Positions 37,301 through 46,169 of a stretch of DNA of 64,000 nucleotides are shown piece after piece. The DNA is from Rhynchonema sp. JSB1_4 (lineage: Eukaryota > Nematoda > Chromadorea > Monhysterida > Xyalidae): assembly GCA_030248065.1 (NCBI GenBank), contig JASAMV010004942.1, positions 1 through 64,000 on the forward strand, written 5' to 3'. Made by a program: the position numbers and the translations under genes. Below the pieces are notes generated by a model. That model was not told the DNA's origin. It worked only from the letters and a program-made list of their open reading frames with translations, and searched no databases. The first letter of the stretch is position 1. Each line of letters opens with the position of its first letter.

Positions 37301-40300
37301 TATGCGAAACTAGTTAGAACAAGGAAGATTTTGCACTTATGCAACTTATAAAAGAATCAAAAAGTCAATTCTTGTGTAATTCGTATTTATCATCACTTTT
37401 CAGTTCTGCTTGAGCTTGCTATGCGTTTGTCAGTGCCGACCAGTTTTCTCACCCAACCGATTGGCGGAAGAAAAACTCAAATCTTTTAACATTCAGAATT
37501 TTATTCAACATGCTTGTAGAATCAAACAGCAACGGTAAAAGAAAACAACTAATCCAATTCAATAATTACTGTGCATTTTATTTTCGAACATTATTCATAC
37601 ATAACACATTATACAATAATATGAAAGGGTTGCGTACCTATCTCAGCACGCACACGCAATTGATGAAAGCTCGCTGTTTTCTCAGAAATGCAAAAAAAAC
37701 ACAAAAACAACACTGATAAATTTCGAACAAACAAGCCGGGAAGTTGTGGATATAATCACGCAAATAAAGCTGTCTAGTAGTAAATACGTTACAAATTGGA
37801 TGACTAGGTTTTGGCGTGTCGTACTTGATAAAAGTACTGTAAAAGGGAAGTTCCTTGAGCAAAACTGTTATGGCTGCACTGAATTAATGTGGAAAACTAA
37901 AAAAAACATACAAAACCAAAGAAAGAAAAGATGAAATTCTCTTTGGAGGAAGACAAGAAAATACAATCTCCAATCAAAATAGGTAAAGCGCAGGACGCAA
38001 ATATCATTTCCAGGTGCACCTCAAAATTCTCATATTTTTATAAAACACCTATAAAAGAATTTTGCTTTGCAACAATGTTATACAGTACTCGTAGGTCAAA
38101 CATGGGTCATTATGCCACATACAGTGATGATTACAAGTTTCTCTCCCATTCAAGCTTTAGTATGTGTTTTTAGCAGCCGCAGGCAGCGCGCAGTGTGTGT
38201 GTGTGTGCGTGTCAGTGCCGGCCGGTTTCGCTCTGCTGGTCTCAGTAATTCGAGGCAACACCGTATTACGCAGTCACATACAGTACGTTCGGTAAATAAC
38301 TGGTGGTTTGGCGTGCTCAGACATGCATGTGTGATGCCCAGTTGCCTGAACCTCAAGGCAGGCAGACGTTTTCCAATGTTGCTTTTATACGAGGCAGGGG
38401 ATGGCCGGCAGGAAGAATCAGGTCAATTTTGGGAAAGTGAAAATATAAAACACCGCAATTGATTTTAAGCAAATGCGAAAAGGGCAGTTATTGGTCTGAA
38501 AGGACAAAATTAACTGCTCAGTTACGAGTAGGTCGGAGCTTGTCTTACGTAGAATGGTGTAGATTAAAAAAATGAAACCATGGACAGTATTTCGGGCTTA
38601 TATTACAATGGTCAACTCAAGTGGTCAATAATCACTTGGTCAACACACTTTGTAGAGTCGTCAACTCATCTCGACTGCCATGTATTATTGCTCGCGCTCA
38701 GTCGTGGCCGCTGTGAGTTGACCACTATAATATTAGCTCGTCCTCTCACACTGAAAGCGCATTATTTGAATTGAGACTACCTGAATTTCAAGGCTTGAGT
38801 AAAAAAGGTTCCCTGGAACCAATCTTAATGCGTTGCATGAGAGAACGAAAAGAACACTCTTGGATCACACAATTGCACACGTGTGCCTTCAAAGTACTGT
38901 ACACGGCAAGCAGCTGCGGCGGCTATAAAATAATTTGCTGTCGGTTTACAGTCGGGGACTTATGAACGAGCAGGACTGTACGGCCATGTTATAGGCAGCC
39001 GGCACTTCACATTGGCACTGTAGGCTTGCTTGTAATCATCACGGCACAGCACCACGACACACACACACGGTATATGGCAGGGCTGAAAGTCGTGCTGGGA
39101 AGAATCCTGATCGATCAAGGCAAGATCGCCAGAATTATCCATTATCTAAGTTTCGCCCTGACATATAATGGCAATGGCAGCACACTGCAGCGACACAGAA
39201 GGCGCACATCAAAGAAAAACGTTGCTGGATGAGAAAGTCTGTGGAAAAAATGACAGTTTTCTTTCAAAAACTGTGCAGTTGCAGAGAAGAGAAAAGTTTA
39301 GCAGTATTTTTCGGCTTAATCTTGTTTCTCTACAAGACAATAATCGGAGAACACACGCGGAAACAACCATCAATATCAGTCAACACGCGTCGACAAGCCC
39401 GATATAACAATGAAGTACTGTAGGTGATATTGAGAACATCGATTATGCGCACCGGAATATCAACAATGATCAGCGAGAATGGCAGCTGTACAGTCATTCT
39501 CATTTATGGTGATATGTGTTTGTTAAAAATTTATTTTTTTACAGCAAACTGAGGAATATTTTTCACGCTGACCGAAAATATTTCTCCAAGAGGGCAGCCC
39601 TTAAAATCTCAGCTTAGAGAAACGGTCACTATAAACAAGAAAGACTGTACAGTCGATTATTTTTGAGCGGCACTTCAAAAATCGGTCCACTGCACGCCCT
39701 GCTTTGGTGAGGAGCCAGACGACTTCGAACTTTGATTCACCGGCGTCGTTGTGTTTGAAGTGGTGGTCGAATCGATGTAATGGGTGGGTTGCCCCGCTCG
39801 GGGTTCATAGGCACTCAGGGCCACCATCCTATCGCTTGCCAGGGGCGGGGGCGGAGGAGGCAACGAACCACTCGGGCTACTTGAAACATCACCGCCGGCC
39901 AGCGGGGCACGATCGCGGTAGTCCATATCGAGCGGGCACTCCTCGTCCGATGACGTCATCACCGGGCTTTCCCCGGTCTCGATATGCTCCAACTGGTCCA
40001 TCTCTTCGTGGAGACTCCTCGAGTCGATGCTTCCCCCGCCGTTGTCTTCCCCACCCGATTCGTAGTCGGGGTCGATGGGCAACTCGGGTTGGGAACGCGA
40101 GGTCACGTGACCACCTTGATGGCCGACTGGTTGACCGAATGACGTCATTACAGTACTCCGCTGTTGGCTACTGTAGTTGGTGTTGTGAATGTTCAGTGCG
40201 GCATAATGCGGTTCCTGTGTGGCGGTGCGAACCTGCGCCAGTCGGACCGGTTGGGTCATGCGCCGGTCCGGTGCCGGTCCCGCACCAGACGCGTCCAACG

Positions 40301-43300
40301 CCTGTTGTTGTGCCGGTGTGCGGTGGTGTTTCTTCAGCAGTTGTATCCTGTCCTGTGACTGGGTGCGATGTTTCAATAGATAGTCCAAAACGTTGCCTGA
40401 ATCAGGGGTGGTCGGACTGACCGAGTGGTCCTGACTGCTGAAGTTGCCCGGCGAGGGCAGCCGGCGTCGTGGCACCAGATCGATCGATTTGCGTCGTTTC
40501 GTGTCCCCAGCGACATCAGTTGACCCGTCATTGTTCGCGCCCCGTTCAGTCGGACGGCCCCGCGCCGACTGTGAACCTGACGGGCTGGTCACCTGTTGTG
40601 ACGGGCCTTGAACGGGGCTGGTCGGGGTACCGGCCGGACCGGCGGTCTTCGATGACGTTGTCGCGGCGACGTTTGCGATTGCGATCGGGATTGTGCGCGC
40701 GCCCTGCGGTTCTTTGAACGTCGAATAGGCGGTGGCCGGACAATCGGGCGTGCCAGCCCCGTGTTGATCGGGGGGTTGCTGGTCCCGTTGCTGTCTAGCC
40801 GCTTGCCCGTCCAAATTGCGCATGTGCAGCACGTAAGGCACGTCGCCGTTGAGTAGCAGTCGGTGTTGAATGTCCGGATGGTCCTCGGATTGGATATGGA
40901 TTTCGGGCGCCGGTGTCGCGGTGAGGGGCGGCATCTCCCGCTCCTCAGACGACTGCATCTTGACTTTGGCGATCATCTTCGGTTTCGGCGGCACCGCCGG
41001 TTTCGGTCCGATGACGCGGGTGACCTGACCGGTGGGTGATATCGTAGTGGTTGTCGTCGTCGTACTCGTCGTTGATGTTGAGGTTACGGTAATCGCGTGC
41101 GCGTGCAACATCGGACCTTCGGGCGTGATCAGTGGCGTCGGTTTGGTCAGCACCTTGCCGGCCAGGGGCTTGACGGCGCCGTACGTCTGGGGCTGGGCCA
41201 CCTTCGGGACCGGCACGGAGAACTGCTCGGCCACCTGTGGCGGTGGTCTTGTGGTGGTGGTGGTCTTCACAACCGCTGCTGTGGACACCGGTATTTCGCG
41301 AACCTTAGCCGCCGCGGATCTGACCTCTCTGACCTCGTAGTAGCCCGGATTCTCATGCGCCCCCGGTTTGACTACCACCATTCCATTGTGGTCCCCATCC
41401 TCGTCACACTCGTTGTCACTGTCCTGCAGATGGTACGAGTCCTCGCTGCAGTTGTCACCATCGTCCTGGTGATGTTTCATCAGCTCAGGGGTTAGATTGT
41501 CGTACTGGCCGGGCGTGGCGCTGCTCGGATGCTGTTTCGGCACTTTGATTGTGCTGGAGACCGGCGGTTTGAACGTTGAGTTGGCTTGGTGCGGCGGGGA
41601 GGTTGTCAGTGGCAGCGCGGCCGAGTTGCTGCCAGTGACAATCACCCGATCGGTGGAGATGTTCACTGGTTGATGACTGGGGTGCTTGGCCGGTAGATTG
41701 AAAGTCACCTGTGGTTGTTGTTGTTGTTGATGTTGTTGCTGTTGTTGACCTGTGTGCAAGACATCAGCGTGCATAGAATGCCTATTCATCTGCTGCGGTC
41801 GGCCAGCCCCTGCCCCTGAAAGAGCAGACCCCGATTGTTGTTGTTGTTGTTGTTGTTTGGGGCTGGGCGGGACTGCATGTCTGAGCAGCGCTGTGGGTTG
41901 CGGTTGACTGAGACCGGAACAGGCCGACACTGACATGTTTGTGTTGTTATGAGTATGATTGCTCGCCGCCTGCTGCTGCGCGCTATCCCCTACCGAATGA
42001 CTACTGTAACTCGTCGGTACTACGGTATTATTGTTATAGGAAGCAGCAGCCGTGGTGCCCGGCAGGCGATCGTAAGTCTGATTGGCGTGCGAGATCACGT
42101 GACCTCCAGCGGTTGAGTTTGAATGCGCCGACACGGACGCGACCATACCTTTGCTGTTGGTGGATCGATTGGGACTGTGACCGCGGGTTACGGTAGCTGG
42201 CGCATCACCGTTCGCACGTAGACCACCATTCGGCTGCTGTTGTTGTTGCAGGTCACCCGGCATCATCAGTGGTGCAGGCAGTCCGCGACGCATCACTGAC
42301 GATGCACGGCCATCTTCACCACTGCCGTCGAAATGGTCGGCGCCGCTCGTCAGTGCGACCCCTGCCGGGGTGGTGGTGCGAGTCTGACGAGTCATCGTGC
42401 CACCTTGGCTGCCGGTCGACCGGGCGGGACGGCCCAACGCTGAGTGGATTGGCCTGAAAGACGAGGCGGGATTTGGGATGGAGAAATGGGTGAGTGAAAT
42501 TGGCCACAAGTCAGAGCTTATTGTGGAGTGGCTGACGCAGCAGTGATGCAAACATCAAAGATGTTTGATTCTTCGACCAGTTTTTACAGACGAGCCGACA
42601 TCATCAGTGTCCGAATGCCCTAGATGGCCATGTGACCCCAAGGATAGATAAGCCCCAGGTTTGCCTTCATCTTTCTTGGTTCAGTGTGTCACGCTCCGAA
42701 CGATGACAAAGAGATGTCCGCTTAGCATCGAGAAACAAACCTTGTAAATGGCTCGCGACGTTTATGGTGCTCTCTGACGTAATCCATCATTTGTTTCTGT
42801 GTTCGACCATGATATCTGTGAGAATGAATGTTTGTTTTCGTCAGATGCAATACATATATGCTTCAAATTGTTTGTTAGCATGTGTGTGTGTTCGCAGAGA
42901 GATCGCGAATGAAAGCGGATATTCGTTTGGCAGTCTGCAACCACGAAAGCACTATGACAACACCCTGGGAGACGCATAAAGCAACAAGAGCGTCAAAGAA
43001 AAAATTCCATCACTAACTTGAACGAGGAACCTTTGCTGAGGAAGGTCTGCTGATGATGCAGGCCACCCTGGCCACCGGGGTCGCCACATCTGAAGAATGC
43101 ATGGTGTTCCACACATTTCTTCCAGAACGCCTTGCTTTCGTTGCGCGTCTCGAAAATGAACTCGATCGTGTCTTTGTAGTATTGCTGAAACATCAAAATA
43201 TGCCTGATTTGCAAAAACTGTAGTTAGGGTGTAGATCTGGCAAAAACTGTAAATGCTGCTGACTGGGGCTTTTGGATTATGTGTAGATATTTATTTTTTT

Positions 43301-46168
43301 AGTACTCATGCTGTACGAATTACATTTTTTAGTAATGGATGGCGCATCAGGTAATCATTAGGGCGAATGCACAGAAGCCACGTGATTCGATATCGACAAA
43401 ACTTTTGATGTTTTAGTTGAACGCAAAATCAGATATACATGTAGCTGCAGGTATTATATACAGAGCACATATGTTTGGCGTCCGTGGGGTGATCTACAGC
43501 TCTCGCACTGATGATGACCTGGTGCACCGCCCGTCTGTGCAAGCAAGCCCAACCAAGTAATCAAAAAGCGCCGCACAATTTGTATGCTAAAAAATAACAA
43601 AATCCGCCCGAAAACTCACATAACTCTCCGGGTGCAGTTTGATGAGAAATTTCTTTCGTTTGAAGCTCAATTTTCGCACTTTCGCCCAACTGAACGTGCT
43701 GGCGCAGGTCAGCTGGTGGAAGACACGAATACCCAGATGGAGTACGGTCAGGTTGACTGGGGTACCCTCGATATCCTGATGTTTCAAGGAGGGAAGCTTG
43801 GGAATTGCAGACGTTGCATTTACATAATGTTTCATGATACAGTCAACTCTCGTGATTGTGACGAGATTTGAACTCGGCATAATCGTGCACAAAAATGTCG
43901 AATCAGCGATCAGAAATTGAACATTCACTACATTATTGTAAAGAAGGTAACTACAGAGAGGGTATCGCTGCGAGAATTAAATTGTGCCATAAAATAAAAC
44001 ACTAACTTTGGCAGGATGAAATTTGACACCGTAGAATTCGCATCGTCTGGCTGTTTCCAGCAAATGAAGATCGGCCTCCGCGGGCGACATCTGACTGAAA
44101 TAATATAGCATTTTTGAAACATCAGCTAGCCAAACCGTGAAAAAATTAAGAACCGATTTATATATTTATATTACGTATATTCGTTTCAAAAAATTGTGTT
44201 AAAAACCCCAAGTGGGATAAATTTTTTCAATACCACGTACACAAGCTTTCGATGATTCTCCATCACAGCCCTTTCGAATTCAGGCGTTTGATTTGGCACG
44301 AGACGCGCCGATGACAGGTACGTGTGGTCGGGGTAGTCCTCCGGAGAGAAGTCGCCGCATTCGGCTGGCAAAAAGAATGGCCTATTGTAATGTAGTTGAC
44401 GGTCGGACTCATTCGTACGCAGTTGTTAACGACAATACAACTGCTGCTCGCCCCGTTGTTTTGAAACCAGCTGTCTTATCGCCCGCTGTTTGTCACCCGC
44501 TTTTTTGCCCCCTACTGTATTGACAGCTGCTGCAATGTCCGTCCCCACCTGGTCAAGGGACACTGAGCTACTGTATACTCTGTAGCGACTGTGCGCCGCT
44601 CCATTACACTGATCTGTGAAACATCGCCCAAACTCACCCTGTATGATATAAGCAGTCATCAGCGCAGCGGTAGCGTCATTGCAGACGAAATGGCCACTGG
44701 ATAGATCACGTTTGATTTGTAAGGCAAATAGGTACCTGAGAAAATTTTTAGATTTTAAATTTTAATTTTAAAATTTTAAATCCAATCTAGTGTGATGCAG
44801 TAACATCACTACAATGACCTTGGCGCAATCTCAATACAGTGTATACCTGCCTCATGAACGTAAATTCACCAGATAAACCTCATTACAGTAACCTAACAAC
44901 AGTATCCTACATAGCTACAGTAACACGCAACATTACAGTAACCTTGTGTACTCCTCCTCCAGCTCGGCGGGATCGGGACTGTAGAATTTGACGACGAAAT
45001 AGAATCGAGCATCTGATTGGCTGGACGTGATTTGACGAAGAATCGGCTTCTCGCGGTCCAGCCAACACTTGAAACATTAGGTAACTGTTTACGAACAACA
45101 AAACGAACTGGTTGGTCTTTTGAATTTGAATTTCGAGATAAAGGGAAACATGCTTCCATCATTATGGCAACATGATTGGGGTTAGGCATTTTTCGACACA
45201 GTTCGTTTTGTGAAATCACACCCGAGTTTTCAACCTAAACCTCCCTGGGAAGTGAAACATCAATCGTGTTGCAAGCAAGCGGGTTGGAAGATGGGGGCAG
45301 CAGATTGAGCACTTGCATACTTTGGAGGTTGTAACTATAAAGAGGCAAGACTCACAAAACTAACGTGATTTCCATAACAGTCGAGAAATTCGAGCCCGAA
45401 ATAGTCGCTCTCCAACAGATTCAAATGTCTGCACACTTCGTCGAATAAGGCTTGGCCGAGGGCTTTGTGCTGAAAACCAACAACTGTAAACGATTTTGCA
45501 TTTAGTTTGCATGAGCCGGCGTATCATCTGAGCTGTGCGTTCTTGACAGCCTTCTTCACGGACGTGCGGTGCACTGGGTCATCGTCAGGGCCACGGGGTC
45601 AAATCCCACGTGATCCCCTGAAGACGTGAGCTGCTCCGAACATTGCGCGTTTGCATACAGTGGTACTGTACATTACGTCCGCGTATTCACGACTCTTTGC
45701 ATTTTCGAGATTCCGAAACGTATTTGGAACAAGATTAAGCTGGTCGAAGTTAGAAACATATAACATAAAATTAATGCAAGAAGTTTTGTGTCCAATGAAA
45801 GGCCGGGCCGATTACTGAGCTTCATGTCGGGCCAAGCAAGACTGTGCAAGGTACATTCGACAGAGGCCCAGAGCCACCCCTGCCTGTTTGTTCGTTTTGT
45901 TTTTTATCCAGGGCAATACTCTAATTTGACAACGTCACGACAACAAAAGCGGGCACGCACCTGCCAGAAACAACAATTGAAGGGAAAAGAATAAAAAAGT
46001 TTAGTACCCGCTTTCAACACCAACCCCTAAGTGGAAGACGCCGACCGTATCGTCGAGCATTCTGACTTTGATGCACATCAATTTGCCGCGCTTCGAATCC
46101 ATGCCAGGAGGGGGTGGGGCGCCGACACCTTGTGGAATCACGGAGGTCGCCGGACTTGCTAGGCCCAT
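26620..46168 (-). CDS. FARP: FARP1/2-type FERM-RhoGEF-PH protein, complete gene
   Basis: FARP proteins couple membrane receptors (plexins, synaptic adhesion molecules) to Rho-family GTPases at the cell cortex. FERM exons: 46168-46025, 45469-45365, 45067-44943, 44735-44638, 44364-44241, 44094-44007, 43775-43620 and 43184-43018; linker exon 42453-39675. GEF half: 36414-36276, 35958-35765, 35680-35577, 35367-35278, 35193-35054, 34420-34338, 34005-33766, 32965-32775, 31930-31754, 31419-31303, 30872-30710, 28375-28257, 28181-28065, 27742-27591 and 26797-26620 (stop). Phases agree within each half. The one unresolved link is from the linker exon to 36414, which needs a phase-1 donor upstream of the linker stop. 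Landmarks: [71 protein letters not shown] and [19 protein letters not shown]. Two adjacent genes cannot be wholly ruled out. Met at 46168 is the assumed start. Confidence 0.88.
26901..27178 (+). mobile_element. TIR MITE, TATTGGTCGCACAATGA family, intact copy 2
   Basis: A 278-bp element with ends TATTGGTCGCACAATGAC and GTCATTGTGCGACCAATA, nearly identical to 25350-25628. It lies in the last intron of the FARP gene and is followed at once by another TIR element (27192-27511). Confidence 0.85.
27192..27511. mobile_element. hAT-like MITE, CAGTGGCGGATCCAG family, copy 1
   Basis: The right end is CTGGATCCGCCACTG, the inverse of CAGTGGCGGATCCAG; the left end GGGCGAATCCAAGG is diverged. Internal text with matching short words (GGGACCCTGAAGGGGGCT here, AGCCCCCTTCAGGGGCC in the partner) pairs it with 61225-61551 in inverse orientation. 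The target duplication is only approximate here. Confidence 0.65.
28966..30631. mobile_element. 1.67-kb near-complete palindrome flanked by TTAA
   Basis: The left end AGGGCTCGAAACATAACCGA and the right end TCGGTTGTGTCCCGAGCCCT are inverse, and homology continues inward for most of the element. The two arms encode matching peptides in opposite directions ([20 protein letters not shown] at 29.3 kb; [20 protein letters not shown] at 30.3 kb). TTAA flanks both ends (28962-28965, 30632-30635), the piggyBac-type duplication. The arms have diverged, so it is not an assembly mirror. It lies in a FARP intron. Confidence 0.85.
30710..31930 (-). CDS. FARP: FARP gene, first PH domain and following linker
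   Basis: Exon 31930-31754 gives the first PH strands: [20 protein letters not shown], then [13 protein letters not shown] and [14 protein letters not shown]. Exon 31419-31303 gives [20 protein letters not shown] and the C-terminal helix TAEEKALW. Exon 30872-30710 is a Ser/Ala-rich linker ([20 protein letters not shown]). The acceptor of 31419-31303 is AAATGTTTCAG, a variant of the recurrent motif, and the donor after 30710 is followed 5 nt on by an exact motif copy (30695-30704). A PH domain directly after DH is the usual GEF arrangement. Confidence 0.88.
32002..32072 (-). tRNA. tRNA-Gln (anticodon TTG)
   Basis: The cloverleaf folds well: acceptor GGCCCCG with CGGGACC (one C-A mismatch at pair 3-70), D arm GTG/CAC, anticodon stem TTGGA/TCCAA with loop CTTTGAA, and T arm CCGAG/CTCGG around TTCAAGT. 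No intron. A TTTTTT Pol III stop lies just downstream (31993-31998). It sits in the FARP intron between the DH and PH1 exons, on the same strand as the host gene. Confidence 0.88.
32208..32433. repeat. Foldback element, GGGTGGAATTTTCGAAAC family, copy 2
   Basis: A 226-bp palindrome almost identical to 5515-5728, inserted between a tRNA-Gln and its inverted pseudogene. Each arm contains a TGAAACATT/AATGTTTCA word related to the recurrent motif. Confidence 0.8.
32571..32642 (+). pseudogene. tRNA-Gln pseudogene, inverted relative to 32002-32072
   Basis: The D and T arms match the intact tRNA-Gln (TGGTGTAATGG; CAATCCGAGTTCAAGTCTCG), but the acceptor stem has two mismatches and the anticodon stem (TTAGG with TACAA) is broken. 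The 3' flank TGTCATTTTTGCC resembles that of the intact copy, showing a duplicated segment rather than convergence. Confidence 0.8.
32775..36414 (-). CDS. FARP: FARP gene, pre-DH linker and DH (RhoGEF) exons
   Basis: Exons 36414-36276, 35958-35765 and 35680-35577 encode an acidic, Ser/Thr-rich linker ([19 protein letters not shown]). The DH domain follows in 35367-35278 ([20 protein letters not shown], conserved region 1), 35193-35054 ([18 protein letters not shown]), 34420-34338, 34005-33766 ([20 protein letters not shown], conserved region 3) and 32965-32775 ([13 protein letters not shown] ... [17 protein letters not shown]). DH domains catalyse GDP release from Rho-family GTPases. All phases agree. 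The segment 34420-34338 is more diverged than its neighbours. The upstream acceptor has phase 1, implying an exon before it, so this block is not a self-contained gene. Confidence 0.88.
33046..33222. repeat. Foldback element rich in TCCGGA
   Basis: The left end GGCGGACTTAGGTAGAATCC faces the right end GGATTTAACCTTAGTTCGCC. Inside, TTTCCGGAAAACGCA and TGCGTTTTCCGGAAA form a second stem. No reading frame. It lies in the FARP intron upstream of exon 32965-32775. Confidence 0.75.
34835..34993. repeat. Foldback element, GGGTGGAGTTCACGAAAC family, copy 2
   Basis: The left arm GTGGAATTAACGAAACAGTT faces the right arm CAACCGTTTCATGAATTCCA. It is related to 8208-8339 and lies in a FARP intron immediately downstream of exon 35193-35054. 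Confidence 0.7.
36633..37254. mobile_element. TIR element with CTAATCCG subrepeats and a G-poor core
   Basis: The left arm AGGCCGCATTCACAATGCAG faces the right arm CTGCATTGTGAATGCGGCCT, each followed inward by tandem CGGATTAG/CTAATCCG units. The core (about 36,840-37,180) has almost no G on the plus strand and many A and C runs. It may be natural low-complexity sequence or a misresolved palindrome. It lies between the FARP linker exon and the GEF half. Confidence 0.7.
37255..39674. other. FARP intron sequence between linker and GEF halves
   Basis: No exon is supported here. The 3' untranslated region of a FERM-only transcript would start at 39674 and run leftward. A foldback repeat lies at 38601-38734. 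Words like GTCACTATAAA near 39632 recur at 10190, 23982 and 36128 and probably mark old transposon ends. Confidence 0.5.
38601..38734. repeat. Foldback element, CAAGTGGTCAA family, copy 2
   Basis: The left arm TATTACAATGGTCAACTCAA faces the right arm GAGTTGACCACTATAATATTA-like. Related to 7200-7318. Confidence 0.65.
39675..42453 (-). CDS. FARP: FARP linker exon with its own stop codon: candidate FERM-only C terminus
   Basis: A single 2779-nt exon adds 925 residues in frame with the FERM block and ends at a stop at 39675-39677. It is Gln, Pro, Ser and Thr rich, with poly-Gln and poly-Thr runs and repeated VPKxxQP-like segments, and is predicted to be disordered. The extreme C terminus is KQGVQWTDF, where T-D-F fits a class I PDZ ligand. 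Joined to the FERM block it gives 1261 residues with no RhoGEF. In the longer form an internal donor must skip this stop. The open frame extends upstream to 42551, but that part is intron; the acceptor lies at 42454. Confidence 0.85.
43018..46168 (-). CDS. FARP: FARP gene, FERM-domain exon block (8 exons)
   Basis: This block encodes about residues 1-335. Residues 1-30 are a Pro-rich leader; the F1 lobe starts at [20 protein letters not shown] and runs through [11 protein letters not shown]2 contains [20 protein letters not shown] and [21 protein letters not shown]3 contains [40 protein letters not shown] and [16 protein letters not shown]. The FERM-adjacent start FLSKGSSFK follows. FERM domains bind phosphoinositides and membrane-protein tails. 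Four of the eight introns after these exons begin GTTRGT (after 46025, 45365, 44007 and 43018). Motif TGATGTTTCA lies near the acceptors at 46200, 44114 and 43186. Confidence 0.92.
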
Positions 46169-46169
46169 T

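Noticed and set aside
39704..40420. 238-codon plus-strand frame
   Set aside because: It is the antisense shadow of the FARP linker exon, which has phase-consistent splice support and family context.
42454..42551. Upstream ATG at 42551 as start of a separate Gln-rich gene
   Set aside because: The acceptor at 42454 joins in phase with the FERM exon 43018-43184, continuing the FARP FERM-adjacent region, so the upstream part is intron.
43850..43885. tRNA T-arm-like text GAGATTTGAACTCGG
   Set aside because: No acceptor stem, D arm or anticodon arm can be built around it; a chance match in the intron upstream of FARP exon 43775-43620.
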